The translations under genes and the position numbers were made by a program. From NCBI RefSeq assembly GCF_001830325.1, contig NZ_MHZG01000007.1:28326-92325 (forward strand): a DNA stretch of 64,000 nucleotides. The letters run 5' to 3'. Positions 41,874 through 50,956 of the stretch are shown here, piece by piece. The stretch's first letter is position 1. The number at the start of each line of letters is the position of its first letter. The stretch comes from Polynucleobacter sp. GWA2_45_21 (GTDB taxonomy: Bacteria > Pseudomonadota > Gammaproteobacteria > Burkholderiales > Burkholderiaceae). The notes under the pieces were generated by a model. It ran no database searches. It was not told where the DNA came from and saw only the letters and a list, made by a program, of their open reading frames with translations.

Positions 41874-43487
41874 TCAACGTAGCAAGGTATTGATAGCAAT
41901 CAGATCTTCGTCTGATAGGGCTGCGGCATGAGCCTTTAATTTAATCGCATTGAGAATCGTGTTGTAGCGTGCTTGCTGTAGTTGCGAGCGAGTGGTAATT
42001 ACTGTGTCCAAAGCAATCAATACATCAATGTTGATTAATGTGCCCACTTGAAAGCCTAGCTTGCTAGAGTCTAGTGCTGAAGTCGACGAGCGCTCAGCGG
42101 CTTCAAATGCTTTAACGCTAGCCAAGCCGCCGTAAAATCCGGTAAACGCAGCGCGTGTATTTTGTGCAGCTGTGCGGCGGTAGTTATCGTAGTTTGCTTT
42201 GGCGGCATCTAAAAGGGCTGCATTTTGACGAATCAAGGAGCTGTTATATCCACCAGAAACTAGGGGAATAGTCATCTGTAGGGCAATAGTGTTGTTATAG
42301 ATATTGGTTTGTGCTGGCGTCAAACTATTAGCTGTTCCATTAGAGGTGTTGTAGCCTGCAGTTCCTACAAAATTGACTGAAGGGTAGTTCAATGCTTGTG
42401 AGGCTTTGTAATTGCTCTCTGCTAAGTTCACTGATAGTTGGCCTGCTAAAACATTGAAGTTCGCTACCTCTGCCTGATGAATCCAGTCCTCCAAAGTCTG
42501 ACCTTTGGGGAGTACTGGGTTCACACTATCGGCAATCGGAATACCGTTGCTATCTTTATTTTTAGCGCGCGGATCTTTTAAAACACCATCGATTTTAGCC
42601 TCTTTGGTTAAGGGCTTTATTGGGCCAACAGGGCGCCCAACTAATTGCTCCAATACTCCGCGTTTGACGATTAAGTCCGCTTGCGCTGCAATTTCTTGAG
42701 AGTTCGCTAGGTCCAAAGCAGCTTGAGCAGTGTTGATATCAACAACGGTTGCAAGGCCTGCATCAAATTTTGCTTGGGCAATTTCGAGTTGTTGGGTAAT
42801 CAAGCTTTTTTTATTGCGATACAACTCGACATTATCTTGACTTGTCAGCGCATCAAAATACGCTTGTGAAACTCGAATGATTAAATCTTGTTGCGCAGAA
42901 TAAAAGCGCATATCGGCAATCTTGGTATTGAGATCACCCTGTTTGAATGCTTCTAGAGCTGCAATATTAAATACAGGTTGGGTTAGAGTAACTGTATAGT
43001 TTTTCTGGTCATATACTCTCGAACCTGTAACTGCTCCAGGTGGCGCATTACCAGCGGTATGCTGAAAGTAGCGGGTACCACCAGGTACAGCATTTGCTTG
43101 CGGCAACAAGAGCGAGAGTCCTTGCCAGTACAACTCTTTGCTCGCTTGATAGTTAAAGCGGGCAGCATTTAAGACAGGGTCACTAAAAGCAGCTTCTTGG
43201 TACAAGCGAATAAGATCTGTGGCCCCTTCAGTATTGGCCACATTGCCTCCAGAAACATTGGAGGGTGCCACATTACTAGGAATAGCTGGCTTGGCAGCTA
43301 AGACCATTTGCGGTGGCATCTCTAAGCCAGTCAAGGATTGCGTAGTAACACGGCTAGGGAGAGAAGGTTTAGCCCCGTTTGCGCTTTGCGCCAGCGCATT
43401 TGGCCATAAGGCACCCAATCCGAGTACTGGGCTCAGGAGTAAGCCTAAGGTACTCAGTTTTAGGGTTTTAAAGCGGTGCTCAGTCAT
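41874..43487 (-). CDS. tolC: TolC-family outer membrane channel
   Basis: The outer-membrane exit duct for tripartite efflux pumps and type I secretion. The start at 43487 (MTEHRFKTLKLSTLG) gives 537 residues with a cleavable signal near residue 34 (NALAQ). Two outer-membrane efflux repeats follow, with ALEAFKQGDLNTKIADMRFY and the second repeat QALNYPSVNFVGTAGYN. A Lys/Asp-rich insertion between the repeats (about 315-350) makes it longer than E. coli TolC. A longer frame to 43577 lacks a signal-like start. It is divergent from uppP, and no pump genes are adjacent. Confidence 0.88.
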   Translation of the reverse strand: MTEHRFKTLKLSTLGLLLSPVLGLGALWPNALAQSANGAKPSLPSRVTTQSLTGLEMPPQMVLAAKPAIPSNVAPSNVSGGNVANTEGATDLIRLYQEAAFSDPVLNAARFNYQASKELYWQGLSLLLPQANAVPGGTRYFQHTAGNAPPGAVTGSRVYDQKNYTVTLTQPVFNIAALEAFKQGDLNTKIADMRFYSAQQDLIIRVSQAYFDALTSQDNVELYRNKKSLITQQLEIAQAKFDAGLATVVDINTAQAALDLANSQEIAAQADLIVKRGVLEQLVGRPVGPIKPLTKEAKIDGVLKDPRAKNKDSNGIPIADSVNPVLPKGQTLEDWIHQAEVANFNVLAGQLSVNLAESNYKASQALNYPSVNFVGTAGYNTSNGTANSLTPAQTNIYNNTIALQMTIPLVSGGYNSSLIRQNAALLDAAKANYDNYRRTAAQNTRAAFTGFYGGLASVKAFEAAERSSTSALDSSKLGFQVGTLINIDVLIALDTVITTRSQLQQARYNTILNAIKLKAHAAALSDEDLIAINTLLR

Positions 43488-43605
43488 CTCATTTAGATAA
43501 TTTTGTGTGCCATGCAGTTTAAGGCTTATTTGCGTAAATTGCCTTAATTGACTCTTATTTTGCCAAATCGTCTCCACGACTTCATCTATCTATAAAATTG
43601 AGGGC

Positions 43606-44451
43606 ATGGATCTTATTTTGCTAGGCAAGGCGGTATTACTGGGGGTAGTGGAGGGCTTAACTGAGTTTTTGCCGATCTCCAGTACGGGGCATCTGATTTT
43701 GGTGGGTGATTTACTCGACTTTAATGACGAGCGAGGTAAAGCATTTGAGGTGATTATTCAGTTCGGCGCTATTTTGGCGGTTTGCTGGGAGTTTCGGGAA
43801 AAGCTTTGGAAAGTAGCTACAACCATTAAGACTAGTACTGCCTCACGTCGATTTGTTTTCAATTTGATTATTGCGTCGATTCCCGCGATGGGACTAGCAT
43901 TCATATTTGGTAAACACATTAAGGCGCTTTTGTTTTCGCCGATCCCCGTAGCTAGCGCCTTTATCGTTGGTGGACTCATTATTTTTTGGGCAGAGCGTCG
44001 ACAACTAAAAGTCAATCCTTCGAAAAGTCGTATTCAAACGGTCGATGATCTTAAGTCAATGGATGCTCTTAAGGTAGGTCTTGCTCAATGCGCTGCTTTG
44101 ATTCCGGGGACATCACGTTCTGGAGCAACGATTATTGGGGGCATGTTATTTGGTTTGCCACGCGCTGTTGCAACCGAGTTTTCTTTCTTCTTGGCGATTC
44201 CAGTCATTGGTGGCGCTACAGCCTATGAGTTGCTCAAGCTCTGGAAAAATCCCGTAGCGCTATCAAGCGATTTTACTTGGGCAATTGTGGTGGGGTTTAT
44301 TTCCGCATTTATCTCTGCATTTATCTGTGTGCGCTGGTTAATTCATTATGTGGCGGGACATAACTTCATTCCATTTGCTTGGTATCGTATTGTCTTTGGA
44401 GTATTGGTCTTGGTAAGTGCGTATAGTGGCTTAGTGGCTTGGTCTCAATAG
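43606..44451 (+). CDS. uppP: Undecaprenyl-diphosphatase
   Basis: Recycles undecaprenyl diphosphate to the monophosphate carrier for peptidoglycan and O-antigen, in the inner membrane. The 281-residue protein has the BacA signatures [17 protein letters not shown] near residue 17 and [18 protein letters not shown] near residue 167, in an eight-helix layout. Its position just after the LPS genes fits the shared lipid carrier. It probably heads a plus-strand run with the DUF2721 gene and trmB. Confidence 0.96.
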   Translation: MDLILLGKAVLLGVVEGLTEFLPISSTGHLILVGDLLDFNDERGKAFEVIIQFGAILAVCWEFREKLWKVATTIKTSTASRRFVFNLIIASIPAMGLAFIFGKHIKALLFSPIPVASAFIVGGLIIFWAERRQLKVNPSKSRIQTVDDLKSMDALKVGLAQCAALIPGTSRSGATIIGGMLFGLPRAVATEFSFFLAIPVIGGATAYELLKLWKNPVALSSDFTWAIVVGFISAFISAFICVRWLIHYVAGHNFIPFAWYRIVFGVLVLVSAYSGLVAWSQ

Positions 44452-44467
44452 GATTAGTGAAAATATC

Positions 44468-44926
44468 ATGGATGCATCAATAGACGCAATTACGAATAAT
44501 ATTCAGCTGGCCCTAGCCCCAGTATTTTTGTTAACTGCAGTAGCAACACTGATTAATGCAATTTCTGCTCGCTTAGCTCGATCGGTGGATCGTATGCGGG
44601 CAATTCAACAGAAGATTGAAGAGGGTTCGATAAAAGATCCAGTGATTTTGAGCCATATGAAGAAAGAGGCCGATGAAGCAAAAATTAGAGGTCGTCTCTG
44701 TACTGTGGCTATTTTCTTTGACGTTCTCAGTGGTGTATTTATTTCTTTAACTGTATTGGAACTGTTTTTCTTCCAAGCAGGTGCAGTTCGCTCCTTACAA
44801 GCCACCTATGTTATTTGGACTTTTGTATTGGGCCTAGTTTCTTTTATGACTTCACTTTCCATTGTTTTGGCAGAAGTCGTCTTTGCATATCGTTCCGCTG
44901 GCTGGAACACACCATTTGCTAGATAA
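44468..44926 (+). CDS. DUF2721 membrane protein
   Basis: A 152-residue protein with three predicted membrane helices (about 16-36, 78-100 and 112-138). The amphipathic linker SARLARSVDRMRAIQQKI is typical of the DUF2721 family. No catalytic motif is visible and the function is unknown. It sits 16 bases after uppP and 18 bases before trmB, so it is likely cotranscribed with them. Confidence 0.8.
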   Translation: MDASIDAITNNIQLALAPVFLLTAVATLINAISARLARSVDRMRAIQQKIEEGSIKDPVILSHMKKEADEAKIRGRLCTVAIFFDVLSGVFISLTVLELFFFQAGAVRSLQATYVIWTFVLGLVSFMTSLSIVLAEVVFAYRSAGWNTPFAR

Positions 44927-44944
44927 AGCAAGAATTTTTATTCC

Positions 44945-45730
44945 GTGATCCATACAAAAACTGACCGTATTCGCTCTTTTGTTTTAAGAGCGGGTCGAAC
45001 TACTGCTGGTCAACAGCGAGCGATTGATGAGCTGGGTCCCCAGTTTTTGATTCCATTTCAGGACAAGGTACTTTGTCTAAAAGAGGCATTTGGAGGATCT
45101 TCTCATCCCAAGATTCTAGAGATCGGTTTTGGTATGGGTGAGACTACTGCCAAGATTGCCGCATTAAGACCTAGTGATGACTTTTTGGCTATTGAGGTTC
45201 ACCCACCTGGTGTTGGTGCGCTACTCAAATTGATTGGTGAAAATACCCTCAGTAATTTACGCTTGATTCGACATGATGCTGTTGAAGTCTTGGAAAAAAT
45301 GCTTGCCTCCAATTGTTTGGATGGTATTCATATTTATTTTGCAGATCCTTGGCATAAAAAGCGCCACCATAAGCGCAGACTGATTCAAGCAGACTTTGTG
45401 AAGTTGCTCGTTTCACGTTTAAAGCCCGGGGCCTATTTACATCTTGCTACCGACTGGCATAACTATGCGGAGCAAATGCTCTTGGTTTTAAATAGCGAAC
45501 CAGCATTGATGAATACTTCAGTAAAGCAAGTGCAGATCGAAACCTTTAGTACTGATGATGTAGCAGAAGAGGGGGATTCTGAGAAAGAATTTAAACCTAC
45601 TTTAGATCAGTTGAGCTCAAAGCAAGCGGGATATGTTGAGAGACCAGCTTATCGACCGATTACTAAGTTTGAAAATCGTGGTCTCAAGTTGGGACATGGA
45701 GTATGGGATTTGGTTTATAAGAAAAAATAA
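44945..45730 (+). CDS. trmB: tRNA (guanine-N7)-methyltransferase, GTG start
   Basis: Makes m7G46 in tRNA variable loops. The 261-residue protein shows [15 protein letters not shown], the SAM-binding [43 protein letters not shown] and a C-terminal [17 protein letters not shown], all diagnostic of TrmB. The GTG at 44945 gives the usual N terminus. A charged insertion at about 215-235 is longer than in E. coli. A terminator follows at once. Confidence 0.94.
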   Translation: MIHTKTDRIRSFVLRAGRTTAGQQRAIDELGPQFLIPFQDKVLCLKEAFGGSSHPKILEIGFGMGETTAKIAALRPSDDFLAIEVHPPGVGALLKLIGENTLSNLRLIRHDAVEVLEKMLASNCLDGIHIYFADPWHKKRHHKRRLIQADFVKLLVSRLKPGAYLHLATDWHNYAEQMLLVLNSEPALMNTSVKQVQIETFSTDDVAEEGDSEKEFKPTLDQLSSKQAGYVERPAYRPITKFENRGLKLGHGVWDLVYKKK

Positions 45731-45762
45731 AGCCGCTATCGAGCGACTTTATTTATTTTTTT
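45725..45762. terminator. Bidirectional terminator between trmB and gabD
   Basis: AAATAAAG-C-CGCT pairs with AGCG-A-CTTTATTT around an ATCG loop, with one internal mismatch, and is followed by ATTTTTTT on the plus strand. The reverse strand also reads into a T run. It overlaps the trmB stop and lies just beyond the gabD stop, so it serves both convergent genes. Confidence 0.82.
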
Positions 45763-45771
45763 GAGCCTGCT

Positions 45772-47250
45772 TTATAGACCTAAGCAAACATATTTCAATT
45801 CCAAGTATTCATCCATTCCATAGGCGCTACCCTCGCGTCCAAGCCCAGATTGCTTTACGCCACCAAATGGACCGACTTCATTGGAGATGATCCCTGAGTT
45901 CACGCCAACAATGCCATATTCCAATGCTTCTGCTGCTTTCCAGATGCGCCCAATATCTCTGCTATAGAAATACGAAGCTAAGCCGTACTGACTATTGTTA
46001 GCTAGCTGGATGGCTTCTTCATCAGTTTCAAACGGGATAATGGGCGCAACGGGCCCAAATGTTTCCTCATAGGTGATGAGCATCTCATTTGTGACATCAG
46101 CCAAAATGGTGGGTTCATAAAAAGTACCGCCGAGTGCGGAACGTTTTCCACCCGCGATCAGCTTGGCACCTTTGCTAAGAGCGTCAGCAACATGCCTCTC
46201 CACTTTCTCAAGTGCTGCAGGCTCAATAAGCGGTCCCTGAGTCACCCCAGCTTCCATTCCATTACCGGGCTTAATCACGGCAATTGCTTTAGCAAATTTT
46301 TGCACGAATTCTGCTTGTACTTTTTTGTGAACATAAAAGCGATTAGCGCATACGCAAGTTTGACCAGAATTGCGATACTTTGATGACATAGCGCCAGTTA
46401 CGGCCGCATCAATATCTGCATCTTCAAAAACGATAAAAGGGGCATGCCCTCCGAGTTCTAGGGCTAGTTTTTTGACGGTCGGAGCGCATTGAGCCATCAG
46501 TATGCGACCAACTTCAGTTGATCCCGTAAATGATAGGTGGCGCACACTAGACGAGGCGCAGAGGGTTTTGCCAATCTCAATCGATTGTTGAGAATCTGCT
46601 GTCAGAACATTAATCACCCCAGCAGGAACCCCAGCACGTTGTGCAAGTTCAGCTAGTGCAAGAGCGGAGAGCGGTGTTAGTTCAGCGGGCTTAATGACAA
46701 TCGTGCAGCCAGCTGCCATTGCGGGAGCAATTTTGCGAGTAATCATGGCAATGGGGAAGTTCCATGGCGTGATGGCAACGCACACACCAATCGGCTGCTT
46801 CATGACGATAAGGCGCTTATCACTCCAAGTTGTACTCGGTATAGAGCCCGCCACCCGTTTTGCTTCTTCAGCAAACCATTCGATAAATGAGGCGCCATAG
46901 GCAACCTCACCAGTAGATTCAATTAAGGGCTTACCTTGCTCTAAAGTCATCAAAGTCGCAAGATCTTGGGTATTGGCGATGATTAAATCAAACCACTTAC
47001 GCATGACATTGGCGCGTTCTTTGCCAGTCTTCATCTTCCAGTCTTGGAAGGCCTTTTCGGCAGCGCTAATGGCGCGTTCTGCTTCGTCAGGCCCAAGATT
47101 GGCAACTTGTCCTATCAACTCGCCTGTCGCAGGGTTGGTGACATCAAACAGCTTGTTAGCACTTGCTTTGACCCATTGGTTGTCAATGAATGCCTCTTCC
47201 TTAAAAAGGCTGGGATCTTTTAGTAGCTTACGAATATCTACTTTTTGCAT
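45772..47250 (-). CDS. gabD: Succinate-semialdehyde dehydrogenase (NADP-type)
   Basis: Oxidises succinate semialdehyde to succinate. The 492-residue aldehyde dehydrogenase has PWNFPIAMITRKIAPAM, FTGSTEVGRILM, the catalytic-glutamate motif LELGGHAPFIVFEDAD, and the nucleophile NSGQTCVCANRFYVH, whose second cysteine-containing context is GabD-like. The C terminus (GLGREGSAYGMDEYLELKYVCLG) is complete. GGAG precedes the ATG. No gabT is adjacent, so the natural aldehyde could differ. Confidence 0.92.
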   Translation of the reverse strand: MQKVDIRKLLKDPSLFKEEAFIDNQWVKASANKLFDVTNPATGELIGQVANLGPDEAERAISAAEKAFQDWKMKTGKERANVMRKWFDLIIANTQDLATLMTLEQGKPLIESTGEVAYGASFIEWFAEEAKRVAGSIPSTTWSDKRLIVMKQPIGVCVAITPWNFPIAMITRKIAPAMAAGCTIVIKPAELTPLSALALAELAQRAGVPAGVINVLTADSQQSIEIGKTLCASSSVRHLSFTGSTEVGRILMAQCAPTVKKLALELGGHAPFIVFEDADIDAAVTGAMSSKYRNSGQTCVCANRFYVHKKVQAEFVQKFAKAIAVIKPGNGMEAGVTQGPLIEPAALEKVERHVADALSKGAKLIAGGKRSALGGTFYEPTILADVTNEMLITYEETFGPVAPIIPFETDEEAIQLANNSQYGLASYFYSRDIGRIWKAAEALEYGIVGVNSGIISNEVGPFGGVKQSGLGREGSAYGMDEYLELKYVCLGL

Positions 47251-47416
47251 ACGAGGTCTCCAAATATTTCGCTGTGACAGTAAATACTAAATGTACTTTT
47301 CGCTCAATTTTATCCCTCCAATATCTTTTATGTTCGAGGGCAATTTGCTGGAGTAGTAATCCCTCTGGCATTGAGGCGCAGGGGGTTGGGCTTTTAAGCC
47401 ATTGATTTAGAGGTGC

Positions 47417-47923
47417 TTAACTTGCCTGAATTTCTGTACTTCTTAACTTTTGGGCTAGTAGGTCCAAGACGCCATTGACATATTTATGGCCGTCGGTACC
47501 TCCAAAGGTCTTAGCAAGCTCTACTGCTTCATTAATGGCCACTTTATAGGGGACTGCTAAATCCATTGCTAACTCGTAAGTACCTATTAATAGGGCTGCA
47601 TGCTCAACCGGAGAGAGTTCATTGATAGGTCTGTCTAGTGCTGGAGTAATGAGGGCCTCTAATGCGTCGGTATGGTCAAGCACTCCAGTAAAGATCCCTT
47701 GAAATAGTTCAAGCTGGCAACGGCGAAAGCCTGGATCTTCGCCTAACTGCTTAGAGATGGCGGCTGCATTGGGCAGGCTGCCCGCACGACGCATTACTAG
47801 ACTTTGATATACACCTTGGAGAGCGTATTCGCGGGCACGACGACGCGGTGTCAATGAACGCTTTGGGGCAACATTGCTAGGATTGTTTGTGCTTGCAGAT
47901 GGGGGAGCGATATTTTTGGTCAT
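47417..47923 (-). CDS. nusB: Transcription antitermination factor NusB
   Basis: Binds boxA RNA with NusE for rRNA antitermination. The start at 47923 (MTKNIAPPSAS) gives 168 residues. An upstream ATG at 47971 would overlap ribH. The NusB core begins RRRAREYALQGVYQSL and ends KTFGGTDGHKYVNGVLDLLAQK. The first ~28 residues are a non-conserved Ser/Pro/Asn extension. ribH-nusB adjacency is widely conserved. Confidence 0.94.
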   Translation of the reverse strand: MTKNIAPPSASTNNPSNVAPKRSLTPRRRAREYALQGVYQSLVMRRAGSLPNAAAISKQLGEDPGFRRCQLELFQGIFTGVLDHTDALEALITPALDRPINELSPVEHAALLIGTYELAMDLAVPYKVAINEAVELAKTFGGTDGHKYVNGVLDLLAQKLRSTEIQAS

Positions 47924-47939
47924 ATTGTTATCTGCAAAA

Positions 47940-48455
47940 TTACGCTTGTGGGTGATTGATTTCAAAATCAATATCAGGTGTGAGGGCTAAAGCAAGATTA
48001 GCCATTTCCACAACGGCTTTTGCGCAGTCAGCCCCTTTTACTTGAACACGCACTTGCGCTTGTTCATCGGTATCGCAAGTCAGAACACCATTTGCAATTG
48101 GCAGACCAGATTCAATAGAGATGCGGGTGATACCAGCGGCTGATTCATTGGAGACTAATTCAAAATGATAGGTTTCTCCTCGAATCACTGCGCCTAAAGC
48201 CACTAATCCGTCAAATTCACCTGTCTCCGAGAGTTTTTGTAGGGCAAATGGAATCTCCAATGCGCCGGGTACGGTTACTAGTTTGATGTCAGACTGAGAT
48301 ACGCCAAGTTTGATGAGCTCTTCAATGCATGCGGTAGTCAGCGCAACGCAATGCTCTTCATTAAAACGCGCTTGCACTATCCCAATACGTAAGTCTTGAC
48401 CGTTAAGATCGGCGGCCAATACGCCAACAGCTGGTTCGGTATGTGATGTGTTCAT
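47940..48455 (-). CDS. ribH: 6,7-dimethyl-8-ribityllumazine synthase
   Basis: Condenses the ribityl-amino uracil with 3,4-dihydroxy-2-butanone 4-phosphate in riboflavin synthesis. The 171-residue protein shows [29 protein letters not shown], and [17 protein letters not shown] with the catalytic histidine. The ATG at 48455 lies 14 bases after the ribBX stop. It forms a minus-strand operon ribBX-ribH-nusB. Confidence 0.97.
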   Translation of the reverse strand: MNTSHTEPAVGVLAADLNGQDLRIGIVQARFNEEHCVALTTACIEELIKLGVSQSDIKLVTVPGALEIPFALQKLSETGEFDGLVALGAVIRGETYHFELVSNESAAGITRISIESGLPIANGVLTCDTDEQAQVRVQVKGADCAKAVVEMANLALALTPDIDFEINHPQA

Positions 48456-48469
48456 ATGATTTGGGCGAG

Positions 48470-49612
48470 CTAATTATGAGATTGAAATGGGGTGTAGCCA
48501 GTAACTTCCAGTTTATAGCCAGACAGGCTGGGAACTGGGCTTGGGTTTGCGAGTAAACGCATTTTGCCAACACCAATGTCTTTAAGAATTTGTGCGCCGA
48601 TGCCATAGCTACGAAAATCAGTTTTGCGGGTAAGTGGTTTTGCAGTTTTGGCTGACTGTGAACCGTTGAGTTTGTGAAATTGAGCCAACCAATCACTATC
48701 ATTTGGTGCTGCAATTCCGGAAGCATTTAAGAGTACTGCAACCCCTGCAGATGGGGAGTTGGCTAAGGTTTGTAATGCCTGTGCTAGCGGCCAAGAATGG
48801 GTGCTAACCTGTGCGTCCAAGAAATCTAAAACAGTGACTGGCTCATGCACTCGTACCAGTGTTTCAGTAGCTTCAGAAGGTGTGCCATGTACTAAGGCTA
48901 GATGAATGCAAGAGCTTGGGGTATCGCGATAAATCACGCCACGGAATTTCCCCCAAGGGGTGTTGAATTCACGTTCGCCTTCACGCACGACGATGCTTTC
49001 GTGTTGGCTACGGTATTTGATGAGGTCGGCAATGCTGCCAATTTTTAATTGATGTTCTTTGGCGAACTCTAGCAAATCAGGGAGGCGCGCCATGCTGCCA
49101 TCATCTTTCATGATTTCACAAATCACGGCAGTAGGTGAGCAACCCGCCATTGCTGCTAAATCGCATCCCGCTTCGGTGTGACCTGAGCGAATTAAGACGC
49201 CACCAGGTTGTGCCATCAATGGAAAAATATGGCCTGGTTGAACAAGATCGCTGGGTTTGGCATGAGGGGCAACTGCTGCTTGAATGGTATGTGCGCGATC
49301 CGCCGCTGAAATACCTGTGGTGACTCCGCTAGCCGCTTCAATGGAAACAGTAAAGTTCGTCCCCATTGAGGTGCCGTTATCTCGGACCATTAGTGGAAGA
49401 TTGAGTTGCTGGCAGCGTTCACGCGTCAAAGTGAGGCAAATGAGGCCGCGACCATGTTTCGCCATGAAATTGATGGCCTCTGCACTGACATGATCGGCAG
49501 CAAGCACCAAATCACCTTCGTTCTCACGATCTTCTTCATCGACCAAAATGACCATCTTCCCAGCTTTGAGCTCGGCAACGATTTCTTCGGTAGTAGCGAG
49601 GGTATTTTGCAT
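48470..49612 (-). CDS. ribB: 3,4-dihydroxy-2-butanone-4-phosphate synthase with degenerate GTP cyclohydrolase II domain
   Basis: The N-terminal half (about 1-200) is an intact RibB domain: [37 protein letters not shown] and [13 protein letters not shown]. The C-terminal half (about 205-380) aligns in outline with GTP cyclohydrolase II. It lacks the zinc site, where the usual three-cysteine SECLTGD...RCDCG stretch is replaced by [18 protein letters not shown]. It also lacks the RQEGRGIG-like loop, where [12 protein letters not shown] is seen. It retains SYGIGAQIL. It therefore probably makes only the butanone phosphate, as reported for RibBX proteins. A separate RibA is expected elsewhere. Confidence 0.9.
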   Translation of the reverse strand: MQNTLATTEEIVAELKAGKMVILVDEEDRENEGDLVLAADHVSAEAINFMAKHGRGLICLTLTRERCQQLNLPLMVRDNGTSMGTNFTVSIEAASGVTTGISAADRAHTIQAAVAPHAKPSDLVQPGHIFPLMAQPGGVLIRSGHTEAGCDLAAMAGCSPTAVICEIMKDDGSMARLPDLLEFAKEHQLKIGSIADLIKYRSQHESIVVREGEREFNTPWGKFRGVIYRDTPSSCIHLALVHGTPSEATETLVRVHEPVTVLDFLDAQVSTHSWPLAQALQTLANSPSAGVAVLLNASGIAAPNDSDWLAQFHKLNGSQSAKTAKPLTRKTDFRSYGIGAQILKDIGVGKMRLLANPSPVPSLSGYKLEVTGYTPFQSHN

Positions 49613-49707
49613 AGCCCTCTATTTTAAGCGCAGGAGGGGCTTTTGAGGCTGATCATCCAAGCTTGGGCGCAATATCCAGCATTTCTGACGATGACAGCCA
49701 ATGAATT

Positions 49708-49744
49708 GCCTATTTTTGGGGTGGCCACCCTTTGAAAATAAGGC
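49708..49744. repeat. Imperfect 37-base hairpin abutting the first pseudopilin start
   Basis: GCCTATTTTT and GGGGTGG at 49708-49724 pair with CCACCC and GAAAATAAGGC at 49725-49744, with a GGCC apex and small bulges. The last base precedes the ATG at 49745, so the purine-rich AAGG that could act as ribosome site is in the stem. It may also be a protein-binding palindrome (GGGTGGCCACCC) in the ribBX/pilin divergent spacer. Confidence 0.55.
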
Positions 49745-50059
49745 ATGTTCGCAAAGATTAGCAAGCCTGCCCAATCTACTGAGTCTGAAATCCCATCCGC
49801 AGAGCAAATGAGTGGATTTATTTTGTTGGAAGTCTTGATTGCGATGAGCTTAGTTTTAAGTGTTTGGATCGGGTCAGTCAGCATTTATCACATCTTGATA
49901 TTGCAAATGGGGAAAGAACAAGAAAAGCGCATGCAAATTCATCAAGAATTAGATCAACATGAAATTGAGCAATCGCAGAAAGGAATATATGAGTCTGCTC
50001 GAATGCCTCATCGGAATCGCCCTATCACTGACTCTAATAGCTCCGTTGATAAAGAATAG
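49745..50059 (+). CDS. GspI/PilV-like minor pseudopilin
   Basis: A 104-residue protein with a prepilin signature: a leader of 24 residues ending MSG, then FILLEVLIAMSLVLSVWIG, with Glu at +5 of the mature form. After the hydrophobic N-terminal helix the body is short and highly charged (KEQEKRMQIHQELDQ). Family assignment rests on the N-terminal signature only. It is the first of four overlapping pseudopilin-like genes. Its last 71 bases also encode the start of the next gene. A later ATG at 49808 would leave an unusually short leader. Confidence 0.65.
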   Translation: MFAKISKPAQSTESEIPSAEQMSGFILLEVLIAMSLVLSVWIGSVSIYHILILQMGKEQEKRMQIHQELDQHEIEQSQKGIYESARMPHRNRPITDSNSSVDKE

Positions 50060-50630
50060 TGGTGAGCTAATCAGCAAGCAAATTGCCTATGAGAAAACCC
50101 AGCTACTTTCTCAAGATGCAAATCGTGCATTAGAGCTGATGGGCCGTGCAATTCGTATGGCGGGATATGTGCATCCCAATGCTTTTATCCAGAATATCAA
50201 CAGTCAATCCTCAGGTGAAGAGTTTCTTCAGATTCAAAAGAGTGTTGGATACAAAGGTTCAGATGCATTGATTATTAAGCATCAATTATCTAGTGGATTG
50301 GATATGGATTGCATCGGTAACACCTTAACCCTAGACCGGACTAGAAAAGGTTTGGCATTTCAGGGATTTTTAGTTGATCTACAAACGTCAATCCCTAAAG
50401 GCTCACGAATCAGTGGCGGCTCATTAATTTGCCAATCACTTGATCGCCAAGGACGTTTACAAAGTACCACACTGATGAATGGCATCCATCATCTTGCGAT
50501 TGAAGAGTTAACCGAGCAGGCTAAAAAAGATAGAAGGGCTAGGGTATTTAAGATTAGGCTAGAGATGACTGATGGAGCCCATTTATATAGGGCTTTCGAG
50601 CGAACCTTTGCCACCCGAAATCTACTGTGA
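49989..50630 (+). CDS. GspJ/PilW-like pseudopilin lacking a normal leader
   Basis: From ATG 49989 the 213-residue protein begins SLLECLIGIALSLTLIAPLI, a pilin-type hydrophobic helix with Glu in the +5 position. An AAGGA ribosome site lies 5 bases before this ATG. An in-frame ATG ten codons upstream (49959) would add KLSNRRKEY, but then Tyr replaces the Gly needed at -1 for prepilin peptidase. Downstream, LSQDANRALELMGRAIRMAGY is PilW-like. It overlaps its neighbours on both sides. Confidence 0.65.
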   Translation: MSLLECLIGIALSLTLIAPLIKNSGELISKQIAYEKTQLLSQDANRALELMGRAIRMAGYVHPNAFIQNINSQSSGEEFLQIQKSVGYKGSDALIIKHQLSSGLDMDCIGNTLTLDRTRKGLAFQGFLVDLQTSIPKGSRISGGSLICQSLDRQGRLQSTTLMNGIHHLAIEELTEQAKKDRRARVFKIRLEMTDGAHLYRAFERTFATRNLL

Positions 50631-50956
50631 TTATTGTTTGGGTCTTATCGCTATTAGCATTGCTTACCTCTTTAATTAGTGGCATGGAGCGCATGACTGC
50701 TCTAGAGATTCTTAGTAATACTGCTGTAGTAACTTCAGGTAAGCAGTTCATAGCTGCCGAGCACGCCTTAGAGAAATGCCAGGTTGAGATGATGAGTATT
50801 GTTCACTCTGCAAATTCCGCATGTCATTTGCAATCTGCAGGAAAAGATCTTTGGTTAATTTCTACTAAAGAAAATCCACGACTAGAAATTTTGGTGCATT
50901 TAGATGAAAAAACAGGCGCAGTAAGAAGATTAAATTGGCGACAACAATTTGATTAA
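50627..50956 (+). CDS. Small GspK/PilX-like membrane-anchored protein
   Basis: The 109-residue protein begins with GTG overlapping the previous stop (GTGA) and has an N-terminal hydrophobic segment IIVWVLSLLALLTSLISGM, resembling the mature start of GspK-type pseudopilins. It lacks a leader and the +5 Glu. The rest contains two cysteines (about 51 and 66) that could form a disulfide in the periplasm. Its small size and position within the pseudopilin run are the main support. Confidence 0.5.
   Translation: MIIVWVLSLLALLTSLISGMERMTALEILSNTAVVTSGKQFIAAEHALEKCQVEMMSIVHSANSACHLQSAGKDLWLISTKENPRLEILVHLDEKTGAVRRLNWRQQFD

Noticed and set aside
47251..47416. Hidden gene in the nusB-gabD spacer
   Set aside because: Only very short frames are present. 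Apart from the gabD ribosome site and a small GGCTT/AAGCC hairpin nothing is supported.
49613..49744. Possible FMN riboswitch before ribBX or ribD
   Set aside because: The spacer lacks the conserved RFN core blocks and multi-branch pairing. Only a simple hairpin is visible.
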